DNA of 64,000 nt from Nocardioides sp. IC4_145 (lineage in GTDB: Bacteria > Actinomycetota > Actinomycetes > Propionibacteriales > Nocardioidaceae), in the NCBI RefSeq assembly GCF_011250565.1, contig NZ_JAANMS010000019.1, forward strand, positions 1-64,000, written 5' to 3'. Below, in pieces: positions 62,433 to 64,000 of the stretch. Below the pieces are notes generated by a model. It was given only the letters and a program-made list of their open reading frames with translations. It did no database searches and was not told the origin of the DNA. The translations under genes and the position numbers were made by a program. Position 1 is the first letter of the stretch. Every line of letters begins with the position of its first letter.

Positions 62433-62753
62433 TCAGTCGAGGGTGTCGCCGCTGTGGTCGACGCCGCGGTCGTCCGGGACGGGGTCGTCGACGTCGTCCG
62501 GGTCCGGCGCGTCCGCCGGCTTGTCCCACGCCTCAGCGAGCCGCTGGGCCCGCGCGGCCAGCCGCTCGACCTCCTCCGCGTTCGCGCCGGCCGCGCCGGC
62601 GGCGTACCCCAGGAGGTACGACGTCACGGGCGCCGCGGGTCGCTCCACCGCGTGCGCCACCACCCGCGCCAGGTCGAGCACGAGCCCCTCGTCCATCTCG
62701 TCCTCGACGCCGAGGACGTCGCTGAGCTCGTCGATCCAGTCGTGGAGGTTCAC
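62433..62753 (-). CDS. DUF6457 small protein next to mobA
   Basis: 106 residues. LHDWIDELSDVLGVEDEMDEGLVLDLARVVAHAVERPAAPVTSYLLGYAAG matches the DUF6457 pattern, a small helical domain often coded beside or fused to molybdenum cofactor genes in actinobacteria. The tail is acidic (DPDDVDDPVPDD). GTG 62753 is 52 bases after the mobA stop on the same strand. Suggests a role with molybdopterin nucleotide transfer. Confidence 0.8.
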   Translation of the reverse strand: MNLHDWIDELSDVLGVEDEMDEGLVLDLARVVAHAVERPAAPVTSYLLGYAAGAAGANAEEVERLAARAQRLAEAWDKPADAPDPDDVDDPVPDDRGVDHSGDTLD

Positions 62754-62805
62754 GCGTCCCACGATGGCCGAGGCCCGACGCGACCCGCAAGGATCGCCGG
62801 TCCGG

Positions 62806-63360
62806 TCACAGGTCGCGCAGGTCCGCCCAGGTGTCCAGGTCGCGGTGCTCGCGCCCCTCGGCGGTGACCCCGGCGAGGTCGAGCGGGGCGAGCAGCCGGT
62901 GCAGGGCAGCGCCGTGCTGCTGCTCGTGGTCGGGGCGCACGGCGTCGAGCCGGGCCAGGTCGAGCACCATCGCCAGCTGCCGGCGGCCGTCCGGGTCGTG
63001 CAGCGCGGCCCCGTCACGGCCGGCGGCGGCCTCGTGCAGCCGGCGGATCGTCCACGGCGTGACGTGCGGCATGTCGACGGCCAGCACCGCGAGCGTGGGC
63101 GCGCGCCGCAGCAGCGCGTCGCGGCCGGTGAGCAGCGCCGCCACCGGGCCGCCGTGACGCGGGTCCTCCCGCACGAACGTCACCGGGCGCTCCGCGGGGA
63201 CCGGGTCGCCGACCACCACGACCTCGGCGGCGTCGACGACCGCGTCGAGCGCGTGCGCGAGCAGCGTCCGGCCGCCGACCTCGACCGAGGCCTTGTCGAC
63301 CCCGCCGAGGCGCGCGGCGCGGCCGCCGGCCAGCACGACCGCGCAGAAGCTCTCGAGCAC
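62806..63360 (-). CDS. mobA: Molybdenum cofactor guanylyltransferase-like protein
   Basis: 184 residues. The nucleotide-binding loop is AVVLAGGRAARLGGVDKASVEVGG, followed by VREDPRHGGPVAALLTG and VLAVDMPHVTP (metal Asp). It adds GMP (or CMP) to molybdopterin. GTG 63360 with GAGGAT 6 bases upstream is used; an ATG 33 bases upstream would add poorly conserved residues. Divergent from the nitrilase-family gene. Confidence 0.88.
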   Translation of the reverse strand: MLESFCAVVLAGGRAARLGGVDKASVEVGGRTLLAHALDAVVDAAEVVVVGDPVPAERPVTFVREDPRHGGPVAALLTGRDALLRRAPTLAVLAVDMPHVTPWTIRRLHEAAAGRDGAALHDPDGRRQLAMVLDLARLDAVRPDHEQQHGAALHRLLAPLDLAGVTAEGREHRDLDTWADLRDL

Positions 63361-63434
63361 CGGCCCATCCTCTCGCAACCTCTCCTCCCGCACCCGTGCC
63401 CCCGCAGAGTCGGGCCAGTGGCACGCTGGGTCTC

Positions 63435-64000
63435 GTGCAGTCCTCCCTGCGTGTGGCCCTCGTCCAGGAGGCCTCGGGCCTCGACCCCGCCGCCAACCGT
63501 GCCCGGCTCGACGGGCTCGTGCCCGACGGCGTGGACCTCGTCGTGCTGCCGGAGGCGTTCGCCCGCGACTTCGGCGAGGCCGGCTCCGACGTCAGCGGGT
63601 ACGCCGAGCCGGTCGACGGCCCGTTCGCCACCGAGCTCGAGCGGGTCGCGGCCGCGCGCGGCACGACCGCCGTGGCAGGGATGTTCGAGGCCGGCCCGGA
63701 CGCCGCCCGGCCCTACAACACGCTCGTGGTCCGCGGCGGCGCGCACGCGGCGTACCGCAAGGTGCACCTCTACGACTCCTTCGGCTACCGCGAGTCCGAC
63801 CGGCTCACTGCCGGCGACCCCGAGCCGTTGGTCGTCGAGGTCGCCGGGACCCGCGTGGGCCTGATGACCTGCTACGACCTGCGCTTCCCCGAGCTGGCCC
63901 GGCTGCTCGTCGACCGCGGCGCCGAGGTGCTGGCGGTCCCCGCCGCGTGGGTCGCCGGCGAGCGCAAGGTCGACCACTGGCGCACGCTCGCGCGCGCCCG
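63435..64000 (+). CDS. Carbon-nitrogen hydrolase (nitrilase superfamily), 3' end cut
   Basis: The frame has no stop before the window edge; 188 complete codons are present. GTG 63435 codes MQSSLRVALVQEAS. The catalytic Glu40 (LPEAF), Lys109 (RKVHLYD) and Cys146 (MTCYDLRFPE) are all present. YDSFGYRESDRL and the DLRFPE element place it with the Nit/omega-amidase and deaminated-glutathione amidase branch, which repairs deaminated metabolites. A homologous C-terminal third lies beyond the edge. Confidence 0.92.
   Translation, partial: MQSSLRVALVQEASGLDPAANRARLDGLVPDGVDLVVLPEAFARDFGEAGSDVSGYAEPVDGPFATELERVAAARGTTAVAGMFEAGPDAARPYNTLVVRGGAHAAYRKVHLYDSFGYRESDRLTAGDPEPLVVEVAGTRVGLMTCYDLRFPELARLLVDRGAEVLAVPAAWVAGERKVDHWRTLARA

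Overview
The window is very GC-rich, densely coded chromosomal DNA from an actinobacterium. The best fit is Nocardioides or a close relative in the Nocardioidaceae. This rests on an AlkB alkane hydroxylase fused to rubredoxin, a polyphosphate glucokinase, a Bpa-type proteasome activator, a DUF5926 gene beside a GDPD gene, and a dispersed repeat I associate with Nocardioides. The genus is inferred, not proven. I call about 63 protein genes. The first lacks one base of its start codon and the last runs off the right edge. No tRNA, rRNA, CRISPR array, insertion sequence, prophage or origin is visible. No gene-free stretch exceeds 300 bases; the longest (5631-5848, 8040-8241, 31950-32130, 15197-15374) hold operators, promoters or palindromic elements.

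Layout. 1-8039: KDPG aldolase, a small membrane protein, a glutathione-peroxidase-like enzyme, an SRPBCC protein, a tetR-mmpL exporter operon, ACT-domain malic enzyme and ppgK. 8242-13907: a DrrAB-type ABC exporter, then the alkane module (alkB-rubredoxin, 3Fe-4S ferredoxin, TetR, MFS exporter) behind an elaborate inverted-repeat promoter. 13976-24953: M15 peptidase lipoprotein, Ser/Thr kinase, von Willebrand A protein, MOSC protein, quinone oxidoreductase, ABM monooxygenase, M13 peptidase, and a RecQ-like helicase with a phosphoribosyltransferase-like tail. 25058-31949: MFS exporter, second peroxidase, SNF2 helicase with SWIM partner, secreted protein, TetR. 32131-42713: metX and metY on the minus strand, then a plus-strand operon for leucine breakdown (biotin carboxylase pair, HMG-CoA lyase) continuing by 4-base overlaps into three sulfotransferase-like genes. 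42674-64000: mixed housekeeping genes including aat, a Fpg/Nei glycosylase, adenylate cyclase with a cyclic-nucleotide-binding partner, arcA, pheA, a PAP2-DAG-kinase fusion, serS, bpa, mobA and a nitrilase-family gene.

Regulation. At least 24 genes have a TANNNT box ending 6 or 7 bases before the start codon, which suggests leaderless transcription. The TetR at 31395-31949 and the leucine operon at 34652 share an almost identical 18-base operator.

The most unusual feature is a set of structured noncoding elements. One family is 94 bases, built as three abutting hairpins of 32, 30 and 32 bases. Its two copies (5698-5791 and, inverted, 45136-45229) align without gaps and differ by paired compensatory changes. 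Other intergenic elements are inverted arms around a core of about 36-44 bases (2550-2616, 15250-15319, 20382-20455, 32000-32085, 60618-60683). A further 46-47-base repeat lies between genes at 54817-54865 and in frame inside the carboxyltransferase gene at 35418-35463.
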